In this document: piece by piece, positions 51,739 through 60,158 of the stretch
How the letters are laid out: the number at the start of each line of letters is the position of its first letter
Numbering within the stretch: the first letter of the stretch is position 1
Assembly (NCBI GenBank): GCA_002337605.1
Contig: DDGL01000014.1
Span: 839,523-903,522 of the forward strand
DNA from: Flavobacteriaceae bacterium UBA1903
GTDB lineage: Bacteria > Bacteroidota > Bacteroidia > Flavobacteriales > Flavobacteriaceae
Reading direction: 5' to 3'
Length of the DNA stretch: 64,000 bases
The notes under the pieces: model-generated
Databases searched by the model: none
Seen by the model: only the letters and a program-made list of their open reading frames with translations
Told to the model about the DNA's origin: nothing
Translations under genes and position numbers: made by a program

Positions 51739-53240
51739 TCCTCTGAGGGGTTTATAAAAATTTCGTCATAAGTCTTTGTCTCGGTTTCGTTTATTCGTCT
51801 AACAATGAACTTTCTATGTATGCCCTTTCTATTTTCAATACCCATTGAACCTAATAATTCTTTAAGGGCTTTCATTGTGTTTTTATGGTAATTCGCCACT
51901 TTGGTTTTCTTGTCCTCTACAACGATGGAAGCAACCCGGGAAGGCACCATTGTGGTAATCCCCGTGGGGCAGGTGTCGAGGTTGCATTTTAAGGATTGTA
52001 CACAGCCCAGGGCAAACATCATTCCTCTTGCACTATAACAGGTATCTGCGCCGAGTGCCAACATTCTATAGATATCAAAAGCCGAAATGATTTTACCAGC
52101 TGCCATTACTTTTATCTCATCTCGCAACCCATACTTTTTAAGAATGCCGTTTGCGAAATGGACGGCTTCAATTATTGGCATACCTGCCCAATGTAGGGAT
52201 TCCATATGGGCAGCACCAGAGCCACCTTCGGCACCGTCAATGGCTATAAAGTCTGGGCAATTTTGGTTTTCGGCGAAGGTTTTAATCATTCTTTCAAACT
52301 CATCTTGTTGACCAATGCACAACTTTATTCCCACAGGTTTTCCTTTAGAGAGTTTTCTCAATTTTCTAATGAAGCGTAGCATTTCAACATCATTGTCGAA
52401 TGCCGAATGAAAGGCTGGGGAATGAATTTCCGTTCCCTGCTCCACATCCCTGAATTTGGCAATTTCCTTTGTGTTCTTCTTTGCCGGCAAAATTGCCCCA
52501 AAGCCAGGTTTGGCACCTTGCGATATTTTTATTTCAATCATTTTCACTACATCGTTGGTTGCGATGTCGGCGAATTTTTTAGCGTCAAAATTTCCTTCTG
52601 CATCACGACATCCAAAATAGCCTGTTCCAAACTGAAAGATAATATCTGCACCGTATTCTTGATGGTAAGGCGTAAAGCCGCCTTCGCCGGTGTTTTGAGC
52701 AAAACCTGCTATTTTAGCACCACCGTTAAAAGCAAGGGTAGCATTTTTGCTTATGGAACCAAAACTCATTCCCGCAAGGTTGAGGATGCTCGCAGAGTAA
52801 GGTTTTGAGCAGTGGGAACTTCCTATAAGAACCCTGAAATCGTCATTGGTTTGTTTTGAGGGATAGGTGGAATGGGTAAACCACTCACGACCTACTGTAT
52901 CATACGGAATTTGTGTTCCAAAAGGCTGACTTTTATTGGCATCTGCCGCACGCTTATAGACGATTTCCTTTTGTATCCAGTTGAAGGGCAAACCTTCAGT
53001 GCGGTTGAGCAATAATGTTTCTTGGATAACGTGGCGCTGCTCCTCTAGAAGATTTGTGATTCTACCAAGCAAGGGATAGGTTCGCCTAATATTATTGGAT
53101 TTTTGAAAATAATCCAAAAGTCCTAAAATTAGAAAAGGAAGTATTACCAAGGCGAGCCACCATAGTAATGGATACAAGACGATTATGGTAACTAATGCAA
53201 CAACCAAGATGATGCTCGTTATGATAAATCCTTTTCTCAT
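51735..53240 (-). CDS. FMN-binding glutamate-synthase-like protein
   Basis: 501 residues. Two N-terminal membrane helices (about 5-50) precede a GltS central-like alpha/beta barrel with FMN-binding IDGAEGGSGAAH, GMSFGSIS and a 3Fe-4S-type cysteine cluster (GCVQSLKCNLDTCPTG). No amidotransferase domain, so it is not a true glutamate synthase; such proteins are called FMN-binding glutamate-synthase family. The reaction is unknown. It may use the Fe-S/FMN pair to transfer electrons near the membrane. It leads the channel-like gene (ATGA) and follows DUF2231 by 22 bp. Confidence 0.85.
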   Translation of the reverse strand: MRKGFIITSIILVVALVTIIVLYPLLWWLALVILPFLILGLLDYFQKSNNIRRTYPLLGRITNLLEEQRHVIQETLLLNRTEGLPFNWIQKEIVYKRAADANKSQPFGTQIPYDTVGREWFTHSTYPSKQTNDDFRVLIGSSHCSKPYSASILNLAGMSFGSISKNATLAFNGGAKIAGFAQNTGEGGFTPYHQEYGADIIFQFGTGYFGCRDAEGNFDAKKFADIATNDVVKMIEIKISQGAKPGFGAILPAKKNTKEIAKFRDVEQGTEIHSPAFHSAFDNDVEMLRFIRKLRKLSKGKPVGIKLCIGQQDEFERMIKTFAENQNCPDFIAIDGAEGGSGAAHMESLHWAGMPIIEAVHFANGILKKYGLRDEIKVMAAGKIISAFDIYRMLALGADTCYSARGMMFALGCVQSLKCNLDTCPTGITTMVPSRVASIVVEDKKTKVANYHKNTMKALKELLGSMGIENRKGIHRKFIVRRINETETKTYDEIFINPSEE

Positions 53241-53262
53241 TGCTCTTGTTTATAGTTCTTGT

Positions 53263-53910
53263 TTAATGTGAATGTTCATCACTTTCTCCGTGACCTTCTT
53301 CGCTTTCGGTTCCGATATAATTTCCTTGTGGGCCAACTCCCTCTATATATACCAGCTGCGAACCATAATGTCCTGCTTCGGAAACGGAATAGGCCGAAAA
53401 AGCCATTACTACAAAAACTGCTATTTCGAAACCGCGCTTTAGTTTGACCCAAAACAGACTTGCTATTTTCAGAATAGCGGCAAGGGCACTGGACCATAGT
53501 GTCCAATTGGCATATTTATCGTGTTGTTCCAGTACGCTTTTTGCCATTTCGGTAAGGCCTTCTGTGTGCGGGTGTACAAATGTTCCAGCAACGTATGCCC
53601 CGATAAACCCAGACCCTACCATTAAAAGAATGACCCAATCCATTGTCCGGTTCAAAATAAACAGCTGTATCAACTGCAAGACCACCGCTAACAACAATAA
53701 AACTATGGGAAAATGTACGACCATAGGATGCAAATTGGGGAATGCATCAAAGTCTGCTTTTACAGAATCTGATTGTGCGGGCGATGTTATGCTGACCGAT
53801 AATTCAGTTTCATCAAGGCTATTTCGTTTTTCATTTAAGGCAAGGGCTTTGGTCAAACTACCTAAGAAGGCAATGACCAAAATGATTGAAAAAAAATGTT
53901 TTGTTTTCAT
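53263..53910 (-). CDS. DUF2231 membrane protein with His-rich tail
   Basis: 215 residues. A signal-like helix, then a DUF2231 domain (HPMVVHFPIVLLLLAVVLQL, with about four helices) and a tail ending in EEGHGESDEHSH. DUF2231 often occurs with cytochrome or metal proteins. Histidines near membrane faces (HPMVVHFP) could bind haem or metal. It lies 15 bases after the small gene at 53926 and 22 before the glutamate-synthase-like gene. Confidence 0.83.
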   Translation of the reverse strand: MKTKHFFSIILVIAFLGSLTKALALNEKRNSLDETELSVSITSPAQSDSVKADFDAFPNLHPMVVHFPIVLLLLAVVLQLIQLFILNRTMDWVILLMVGSGFIGAYVAGTFVHPHTEGLTEMAKSVLEQHDKYANWTLWSSALAAILKIASLFWVKLKRGFEIAVFVVMAFSAYSVSEAGHYGSQLVYIEGVGPQGNYIGTESEEGHGESDEHSH

Positions 53911-53925
53911 ATTTTACAGTTTTAA

Positions 53926-54063
53926 TTAGTCCCCTATGAGTTGTAGTGCTAAAGCCCAAAAAACTATGAGGGCTATAATAGCATACATTATATAATTGAA
54001 CCACTTCTTTAGCGGGTTTTTATTTTGCACTTTGCTATTACCTGAATTGCAACATTCTTTCAT
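53926..54063 (-). CDS. 45-residue single-pass membrane peptide with N-terminal CC motif
   Basis: Translated from ATG 54063 to TAA 53926: MKECCNSGN at the start, a basic linker, then a helix (YIMYAIIALIVFWALALQLIG). It lies 15 bases before DUF2231 in the same direction. I recognise no family, but the intact frame, the operon spacing and the CC-plus-helix design make a real gene likely. The paired Cys could bind Cu(I); this is inference. Confidence 0.5.
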   Translation of the reverse strand: MKECCNSGNSKVQNKNPLKKWFNYIMYAIIALIVFWALALQLIGD

Positions 54064-54213
54064 TGTTATATCTTCCTTTTTTATATGCAAAATCCTTTAA
54101 ATAATACTTGAAAATGAGAGGCAACCTTTATTAACCAATAAACCAACCAAAATGTTTACCCCTCACAATCAAGTACTCTTCACTAAACTTCTCTTCACCA
54201 TAAATTTTTAATC

Positions 54214-54275
54214 GCCTGACCTAGGAAGAGAGATGTTATTATTTTAGGGATTTAATCTCTCTCCCTTGTGCAGGC
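54214..54275. repeat. Structured repeat A (paired-stem hairpin)
   Basis: Outer arms GCCTG (54214-54218) and CAGGC (54271-54275) enclose an 11-bp stem GGAAGAGAGAT (54224-54234) and ATCTCTCTCCC (54255-54265) with one mismatch and a 20-base loop. It is followed 43 bases on by a relative with the same plan. Both sit in the 405-bp gap 54064-54468, which otherwise contains nothing I recognise as a gene. Confidence 0.55.
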
Positions 54276-54317
54276 TGCTATTACCAAATCAACTTTTCTT
54301 TTTCAAAATTCGTTGTG

Positions 54318-54375
54318 CCTGACTAGGGAAGGAACTAACACTAACCATCAACATTGTTTTCCTTCCCAGGACAGG
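54318..54375. repeat. Structured repeat B (relative of A)
   Basis: Outer CCTG (54318-54321) and CAGG (54372-54375) enclose a perfect 9-bp stem GGGAAGGAA (54326-54334) and TTCCTTCCC (54359-54367). The left boundary CCTGACTAGGGAAG closely resembles CCTGACCTAGGAAG in A. The pair looks like two copies of one repeat family, possibly a small non-autonomous element or a transcript-processing structure between the two DUF3347-side genes and the small membrane peptide gene. Confidence 0.55.
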
Positions 54376-54468
54376 ACTTAAAAACTATTCAGATATCTTT
54401 TTCATTTTACAACCTTCTGTTAACTAATAAACCAGAACATTGAAAATATTTTTATACAAAAAGGCTAT

Positions 54469-55029
54469 CTATTGAATAGTTTTTTGAACTTTTCCGCATT
54501 TAAGCATTCTACTGCCGTAATATGGATTTTTCACTTCTTTACTTGTACTCAACCACGCACTACCCTTATCATACATTGGGCAAAATTGCTCGTATAACGT
54601 GCTTTTCGTACCCGTAATAGCTACCATATCAGTAATATCCTTACTTAACGTTTTAAAGTGCTCGCGTTGGTGGTCTATCGCACTTTCAGAAATATGTTCT
54701 GCGTGCTCGGTAGCATCTTCTATGATATCGGCCAGCTCTTTTTGTTGTTCTTTTGTATAACTACCCATATCAAATGCTTTAAGAGTGGCTACCAATTTTG
54801 TTCCTGCTTGTGCTGCCTTTTTTGTATCGTCCGCAACTAAAGCATCTTTTAAATTAAAGTAATCACTTAAAATAGCTTCTGCTTTTGCGTCACTATTTTT
54901 ATTCATCATTTTGCTATGGTCCATTTTCATATCTCCGTGATCGTGGTTCATTTTTTCTTTTTCCTGTGCATTGGTAAAAGAAACTGCTAACAATAGCATT
55001 GCTGCAATACTCATTTGTAAATTTTTCAT
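54469..55029 (-). CDS. Exported DUF3347 protein
   Basis: 186 residues with a signal peptide (SIAAMLLLAVSFTNAQ), a Met/His-rich segment (MNHDHGDMKMDHSKMMNK) and a DUF3347 domain ending FCPM...NPYYGSRMLKCGKV. The domain is close to the one at 55506 and to the CusB tail. DUF3347 proteins are copper-associated in Bacteroidota; the Cys, Met and His residues at the end are likely metal ligands. It is the last gene of the upstream half, before the structured gap. Confidence 0.85.
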   Translation of the reverse strand: MKNLQMSIAAMLLLAVSFTNAQEKEKMNHDHGDMKMDHSKMMNKNSDAKAEAILSDYFNLKDALVADDTKKAAQAGTKLVATLKAFDMGSYTKEQQKELADIIEDATEHAEHISESAIDHQREHFKTLSKDITDMVAITGTKSTLYEQFCPMYDKGSAWLSTSKEVKNPYYGSRMLKCGKVQKTIQ

Positions 55030-55052
55030 TTTAATTACTTTTAAATTATTGT

Positions 55053-55505
55053 TTATAAACTATCTTTTAATTGTGTGATAAAATTGATTAACTCTTCTGC
55101 TTCAGCTTCTGTAAATGTTGCCTCACTATGTATCAAAGTGTAAGAATCCAAAGGCATTTCGCCATTTTCAATCTGCTTGATAATAGACCTTAACTTACTT
55201 GCTTTTCTTCGGCTGGATAATGAATCCCATTCGTTGAAATTAAGTTCAGCTTTGCCTTCTTTAATATGGTCTTCCAAAAACCAAGCAACAGGTTGAATCT
55301 TATTATACCAAGGGTATTGAGTATTATTGCTGTGGCAATCATAGCAGGATACCTGTAACTTTTTTTGAATAGTTTCTGGTACATTATTGACCAGCATAAA
55401 ATCAGTTGACGGTACAGTATCACTTTGATTGCGTGTAGTGGGAATAAATTGAATTCCCACGAACGCTACCAGTAGTATTATTGCTATAATCTTTACAATT
55501 TTCAT
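55053..55505 (-). CDS. Haem-binding domain protein (single CxxCH)
   Basis: 150 residues with an N-terminal membrane anchor or signal (IIAIILLVAFVGIQF) and one c-type haem motif CYDCH in QVSCYDCHSNNTQYPWY. This matches the haem_bd family. It would sit in the periplasm and carry electrons or sense redox. It starts immediately after the upstream DUF3347 stop (TAA-ATG), strongly suggesting joint expression with the two DUF3347 proteins. Confidence 0.85.
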   Translation of the reverse strand: MKIVKIIAIILLVAFVGIQFIPTTRNQSDTVPSTDFMLVNNVPETIQKKLQVSCYDCHSNNTQYPWYNKIQPVAWFLEDHIKEGKAELNFNEWDSLSSRRKASKLRSIIKQIENGEMPLDSYTLIHSEATFTEAEAEELINFITQLKDSL

Positions 55506-56108
55506 TTAGTTAATTTCACGTTGTACTTTGCCGCATTTTAACATTTGACTACCATAGTATGGATTGCGCACTTCCTCTTTAGTACTTAGCCAAGCTGTAC
55601 CGCCATCATACATAGGGCAAAACTGCTCGTAAAGCTTCATCTCTGCTCCTGTTATAGCTACCATATCTATTACATCTTTACTTAAAACTTTAAAATGTTC
55701 GCGCTGGTGTGCTATATCACTTTCTGAAATGTGTTCTGCGTGTTCAACTGCATCCTCAACAATATCCTTTAATTCCGATTGCTGGGTATCGGTATATTGT
55801 GAGGCGTCAAAATTTCCTAAGGATGTTGCGAGGGTTGCCCCAAGTTCTTTGGCTTTGCCATTATCATCTCCCACCAACGCATTCTTTAAGTTGAAATAGT
55901 CATTTAATACCGCTTGCGCATTACTATCTCCACTCATTGCCATTTCCTTCTTTTCGCCGTCGTGATGACCATCACTGTTATCGTGGTTCATTTGTGAATG
56001 GTCTCCATCCGTGCTATTTTGTTCTTTGCTGTTGTCTTTACAAGACATTACTGTTAAGGTTATGAATGCTATCGCAACTATACCTAATGTTGATTTTAAT
56101 TTGCTCAT
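55506..56108 (-). CDS. DUF3347 lipoprotein
   Basis: 200 residues with a lipoprotein signal (AFITLTVMSC), a His/Met-rich linker (HSQMNHDNSDGHHDGEKK) and a DUF3347 domain with the conserved ending FCPM...VRNPYYGSQMLKCGKV. Very similar to the protein at 54469 apart from the lipid anchor, so the two are recent paralogues or near so. Located in the envelope; probably binds Cu. It precedes the haem-binding gene with no gap. Confidence 0.86.
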   Translation of the reverse strand: MSKLKSTLGIVAIAFITLTVMSCKDNSKEQNSTDGDHSQMNHDNSDGHHDGEKKEMAMSGDSNAQAVLNDYFNLKNALVGDDNGKAKELGATLATSLGNFDASQYTDTQQSELKDIVEDAVEHAEHISESDIAHQREHFKVLSKDVIDMVAITGAEMKLYEQFCPMYDGGTAWLSTKEEVRNPYYGSQMLKCGKVQREIN

Positions 56109-56168
56109 TTTGTTTTAATTTAAGTTTGTGTTTATTAATTATTATTATTACTGCCTTTTTATAGTGTC

Positions 56169-56555
56169 TTATAATTTTTCAATGACGTTTTCCAACATTG
56201 CAGTTATTTCGCTGGCTACCTCATTCAATTTTTCATTTTTTACAGCTTGCATTGATTCCATTGGGTTTACGGCCGCAACTTCAATGATACCTGCTTCGAT
56301 TTCCTGTACTATGACATTGCAGGGCAACATCGTTCCAATTTTATCTTCTGCTTGCAAAGCTTTATGTGCATAGGGCGGATTACAAGCTCCGAGTATCCTA
56401 TACTTTTTAAAGTCTATATCCAGTTTTTTCTTTAGTGTTTCTGTTACATCAATTTCTGTAAGGATTCCAAAACCTTCTTCCTTTAATCCTTGTGTCACTT
56501 TCTCGATGACCTCTTCGAAGGTTCCATTGATTGTTTTATTAAAATAATAGTTCAT
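56169..56555 (-). CDS. DUF302 protein
   Basis: 128 residues, soluble, with the DUF302 pattern: TFEEVIEKVTQGLKEEGFGILTEIDV, AHKALQAEDKIGTMLPCNVIVQE. The family is small and cytoplasmic or periplasmic (no signal here), and is common in copper and sulphur contexts. Function unknown. It lies 60 bp before the DUF3347 lipoprotein gene and 19 bp after the multicopper oxidase gene. Confidence 0.85.
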   Translation of the reverse strand: MNYYFNKTINGTFEEVIEKVTQGLKEEGFGILTEIDVTETLKKKLDIDFKKYRILGACNPPYAHKALQAEDKIGTMLPCNVIVQEIEAGIIEVAAVNPMESMQAVKNEKLNEVASEITAMLENVIEKL

Positions 56556-56574
56556 CTTTTTAATTTTTAGTTGT

Positions 56575-58944
56575 TTAAAATCTTGCTAATAGTCCACCAC
56601 CCAATCCATATCGGTTATTGTAGTTAGCTTGGATTGAAAAATTGCGCGAAAGAATGTATGCAACCCCTACCAACCATTGTGTTTCGCTTTCAAATGATTT
56701 ATTATTCTCTAAATCATTGACCCATCCAAAATCTGCTCTGTATTCGTATTCGCCTTCCAGAAAAATTCTTGGAAAAATCAATAATTCTCTGTCCAAACGT
56801 ATTCTTGGGCGTAGCTGATGGTCCATACTCACATCTACATTAAATCTATAAGGCGTAAAATACTTTACACCAACCAATCCTACGGTATTAAATGTATCGT
56901 AAGAATCTGGTGTTGACGTTTCGGTATTTACTCCTGCATAAACACGTACCCAATCGTTCAGATACCTATTATAACTTATTTCGGCTTCAAGATTTTGGTC
57001 GTAATCGAACTCTGCTCTCAAACCAAATTCATTTCGGATATTGCTCGACGTTAAAAAGAGTTCATTAAAATTTGAACCTGCACGAGCCAATCCCCACGAA
57101 TAATAATGGTCTGTCTCATCGATAAGTTTCTGAACTGGATAATCTTTCATTCTATCATCCCTTGGGGTATCGTAACTAAACACTCTTGCCATACCACCCA
57201 TCATATGGTACAATACGTGACAATGAAAGAACCAATCGCCATACTCTTCGTTATAAAATTCAATAATAACTTTCTGCATTGGTGGTACGTTCACGGTATG
57301 CTTTAATGGGGAACGTTCTCCTTTTTCATTGATGACCCTGAAGTAATGACCGTGCAAGTGCATTGGATGGTGCATCATAGTCAGGTTATTTAATGTAATT
57401 CTGGTTACCTCGCCTCCTTTTATATTTATCTTATCGGTTTCTGATAATGGCACCCCATTCATACTCCATACATAGCGATTCATATTACCTGTTAGGTTAA
57501 GCAACACTTCATTTACTGGTAAATCTGCCTTAAATTCAGTTTTTTCTTTTGCCTCTAAAAAATCATAGTTGAAGTATGTCTTTCGCTCCTCATAATCAAA
57601 AGAAGTAGAATCCTTCTGCATCATTGGCATATTGTGCATATGACCTTCCATTTTATTTGATGCTCCATTATGGCTCATTGACATCGAGTCTTTTTTCATT
57701 CCCATTGTATCATCCATCTTCATATCCATTTGGTCATTCATTTTGCCATCTTTCATCGACATCTTATCGTTCCCCATTTTCATCTCGCCGTCCTTCATAT
57801 TCATCTTCATTCCGTACTTCTGCATTAAAACTTCGGGTGTATTCTTCTTCTTGTTTCCAACCATTGCAGGTGCTCCCATTTTCATATCCATTTTAGCCAT
57901 TTGCTTCATCATCGCTACCTTATCAGGTCTATCAATTCTTTTGGCTGGGTAAAGAGTGCCATTACCTAACTGTATAGAGGTATGACCTGAACCATCTTGA
58001 GCGGTTGCGGTAATTTCAATAGTTCCTTCTGGAATAGTTACAATTACATCATACGTTTCGGCTATGCCAAAGAGAAATCTGCTTTTAGAAACAGGTTGTA
58101 CGTCGACACCATCACTGGAAACCAACATTGGGTTACCTCCGCCAAAGTCCATCCAATAATAGGTAGAAGCCGAGGCGTTGATAAAGCGAAGACGTACTTT
58201 TTCGCCAGCCGTAAATTCTGGATACTCTGCCAGTTTTTTACCGTTGGACAAAAATGCAGGATAATAAATGTCTGCAATATCAGCTCCTTCCATACGGTCT
58301 CTCCAAAATTTAAGTTGAGCACCAAAGGCACCTTCTGAAATGACTCTACTTAATGGCACTGCTGTGCCTTTTTTAACTTGATACCACTCGTTACCTCTTT
58401 TAAGGTTTCGTAATACATTCATTGGTTTTTCATTGGTCCAATCTGATAATACCACGACTAAATCTTTATCATATTCCAAGGTTTTCTCTTTTGGATGAAT
58501 GATAATAGACCCATAAACACCTTTTTGTTCTTGTAGCATTGTGTGGGAATGGTACCAATATGTTCCCGATTGGTTGATTGGGATTCTGTATTGGAAGGTT
58601 GTTCCTGGCTCAATCGGTGGGGTAGTTAAATATGGAACCCCGTCGTAAAAATTGGGAAGTATCAATCCGTGCCAATGCACTGAAGTTTCTTCATCCATTT
58701 TATTGGTTACGTTGATTATAGCAAGGTCTCCTTCATTAAATTCCAAAACAGGCCCAGGGATACCTCCATTGATGGTCATTGCATTGGCAGTAACACCTCC
58801 AAGTGTCATTTCGTTTTCTTCAATGGTAAGGTTATACTCCTTAACAGGTCGCCCATCTTCCTTTCTATCATTTCCGTTTGTGCCTACTTGGGCAAAAATT
58901 GAAGTTGTGAAAAGTAATAGCGTAATAATTTTTATTGTTTTCAT
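56575..58944 (-). CDS. Multicopper oxidase fused to a CopB-like outer-membrane domain
   Basis: 789 residues. Signal peptide (1-19), three cupredoxin domains with type-2/3 copper motifs HWHG (90-93), WYHSH (130-134), HPMHLHGH near 523 and HCHVLYH near 574, and a long Met/His/Lys-rich insert (about 350-440, for example MSMKDGKMND). The last 170 residues (about 620-789) match CopB-type beta-barrels (YNRYLNDWVRVYAGV, ending in GGLLARF). PcoA/CopA and PcoB/CopB are normally separate; here they appear fused. Oxidises Cu(I) to Cu(II) in the periplasm. Its start overlaps the cusC-like stop region (ATGA). Confidence 0.88.
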   Translation of the reverse strand: MKTIKIITLLLFTTSIFAQVGTNGNDRKEDGRPVKEYNLTIEENEMTLGGVTANAMTINGGIPGPVLEFNEGDLAIINVTNKMDEETSVHWHGLILPNFYDGVPYLTTPPIEPGTTFQYRIPINQSGTYWYHSHTMLQEQKGVYGSIIIHPKEKTLEYDKDLVVVLSDWTNEKPMNVLRNLKRGNEWYQVKKGTAVPLSRVISEGAFGAQLKFWRDRMEGADIADIYYPAFLSNGKKLAEYPEFTAGEKVRLRFINASASTYYWMDFGGGNPMLVSSDGVDVQPVSKSRFLFGIAETYDVIVTIPEGTIEITATAQDGSGHTSIQLGNGTLYPAKRIDRPDKVAMMKQMAKMDMKMGAPAMVGNKKKNTPEVLMQKYGMKMNMKDGEMKMGNDKMSMKDGKMNDQMDMKMDDTMGMKKDSMSMSHNGASNKMEGHMHNMPMMQKDSTSFDYEERKTYFNYDFLEAKEKTEFKADLPVNEVLLNLTGNMNRYVWSMNGVPLSETDKINIKGGEVTRITLNNLTMMHHPMHLHGHYFRVINEKGERSPLKHTVNVPPMQKVIIEFYNEEYGDWFFHCHVLYHMMGGMARVFSYDTPRDDRMKDYPVQKLIDETDHYYSWGLARAGSNFNELFLTSSNIRNEFGLRAEFDYDQNLEAEISYNRYLNDWVRVYAGVNTETSTPDSYDTFNTVGLVGVKYFTPYRFNVDVSMDHQLRPRIRLDRELLIFPRIFLEGEYEYRADFGWVNDLENNKSFESETQWLVGVAYILSRNFSIQANYNNRYGLGGGLLARF

Positions 58945-60158
58945 TTTGTCAAATAATTTATGATGGCATATTCTGTATAATACCCTCTATTAGATTCGAT
59001 TAAATTGATTTGAAACCTTAACTGCAATTCTTGTACATCGAGCACATCGTTAAAATCTATAGTTCCGGTTTCGTAATTCTTAATGAGAATTTCTTCGGCG
59101 TCATTCGCCTGCTTTAAATTGTCTGTTTGTACATTAAACTTAATTCTCATTGTATTTCTATTATAAATAGCTTGTGCAAGACGTGTTTCAAGGTTATTGA
59201 GCCTCTCTTCTTTCTGTGATTTTATTTCCAATTGTTTCAATTCATTTTGCTTTGTCACTGACTTATATTTATTATTGAAAATGGGAATTGAAATAGAAAC
59301 CATAGGCATCACAATGTCTTTACCATTATCGGAAAAATTCATATCTGGACGTTCTGATACAGGCACATAGTCCAAACCAAAACCGATATTGGGCGCACTC
59401 TCTTTTTGGTTTAATAATTCGGCTTCTTCGATAGATTCATATAATTTATCGTATTTAATAAGTTCTGGGTTAAGCTGTAGATTGTCAGTCAAAATAAACA
59501 CATCTTCTTCGGGAATTATCATCTGCTTTACGACCTCTACGGCAATATTTTCATCACGATTCAAAAGATTATTAAAGAGCGCTTGCTCCGCCAAATAATC
59601 TTGTTCCAGCACTTCTTTCTGCTGAATCAACTCGTTCTGTCTTATCTGAAGGCGAAGTACATCAACCGCTGATGCCTTTCCCACTTCTACAGAGGTTAAT
59701 GCAAGGCGTTCATAGGTTTCCAAAAGTTCTATATTCTCATCCAGAATACCCTGTTTTGCACTTATGGCATAGAGTTTATAATAGGATTGGGATACTGATA
59801 ACGAAAGTTTTCTTTTTGCAATCGCTATATCAACAAATTGGGCTTCGGCCATTGATGAAGCATAGTTTTCCCTTGCTGATATGGTTCCAAACCAAGGCAA
59901 CATTTGTTTTACTGAAAAACGTGCACGTTGCGCCCCTGTTCGGGTTTCTGGTTCGCTCACAAAGTAGCCTAAGCCAATCTCTGTGTTTGGTAACCAATCA
60001 GCTTCATTTACCTTTTCTTCCGCTATGTTGTAGCGCAATTCAAAAGCTTGAATTTCTGGATTATTCTTTTCGGCTTCCTGAATATAGGATGCTAAATCTT
60101 GTGCATTTACTTCCGCGAAAGCGAAAAAAACAAATATTATTAAAACTATATATCTCAT
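58941..60158 (-). CDS. cusC: CusC/TolC-type outer-membrane channel
   Basis: About 405 residues from ATG 60158, which overlaps the cusA stop in ATGA and gives a signal peptide (MRYIVLIIFVFFAFAEVNAQ). TolC-like helices and strands repeat twice (EKNNPEIQAFELRYNIAEEKV, and RLNNLETRLAQAIYNRNTM). Forms the trimeric outer-membrane duct of an RND metal efflux pump. The frame is open 12 codons upstream, but the overlap and the signal support this start. Confidence 0.9.
   Translation of the reverse strand: MRYIVLIIFVFFAFAEVNAQDLASYIQEAEKNNPEIQAFELRYNIAEEKVNEADWLPNTEIGLGYFVSEPETRTGAQRARFSVKQMLPWFGTISARENYASSMAEAQFVDIAIAKRKLSLSVSQSYYKLYAISAKQGILDENIELLETYERLALTSVEVGKASAVDVLRLQIRQNELIQQKEVLEQDYLAEQALFNNLLNRDENIAVEVVKQMIIPEEDVFILTDNLQLNPELIKYDKLYESIEEAELLNQKESAPNIGFGLDYVPVSERPDMNFSDNGKDIVMPMVSISIPIFNNKYKSVTKQNELKQLEIKSQKEERLNNLETRLAQAIYNRNTMRIKFNVQTDNLKQANDAEEILIKNYETGTIDFNDVLDVQELQLRFQINLIESNRGYYTEYAIINYLTK

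Noticed and set aside
51735..53240. Glutamate synthase large subunit (gltB)
   Set aside because: Only the FMN/Fe-S barrel is present, with two membrane helices and no glutamine amidotransferase domain or gltD partner.
53279..53506. Arg-rich frame overlapping the DUF2231 gene
   Set aside because: It is an alternative frame of the DUF2231 gene on the same strand, without its own start context or recognisable domain.
54214..54375. Integron attC sites
   Set aside because: The outer arms CCTG/CAGG lack the GTTRRRY and RYYYAAC core-site boxes and no integron integrase or cassette array is nearby.
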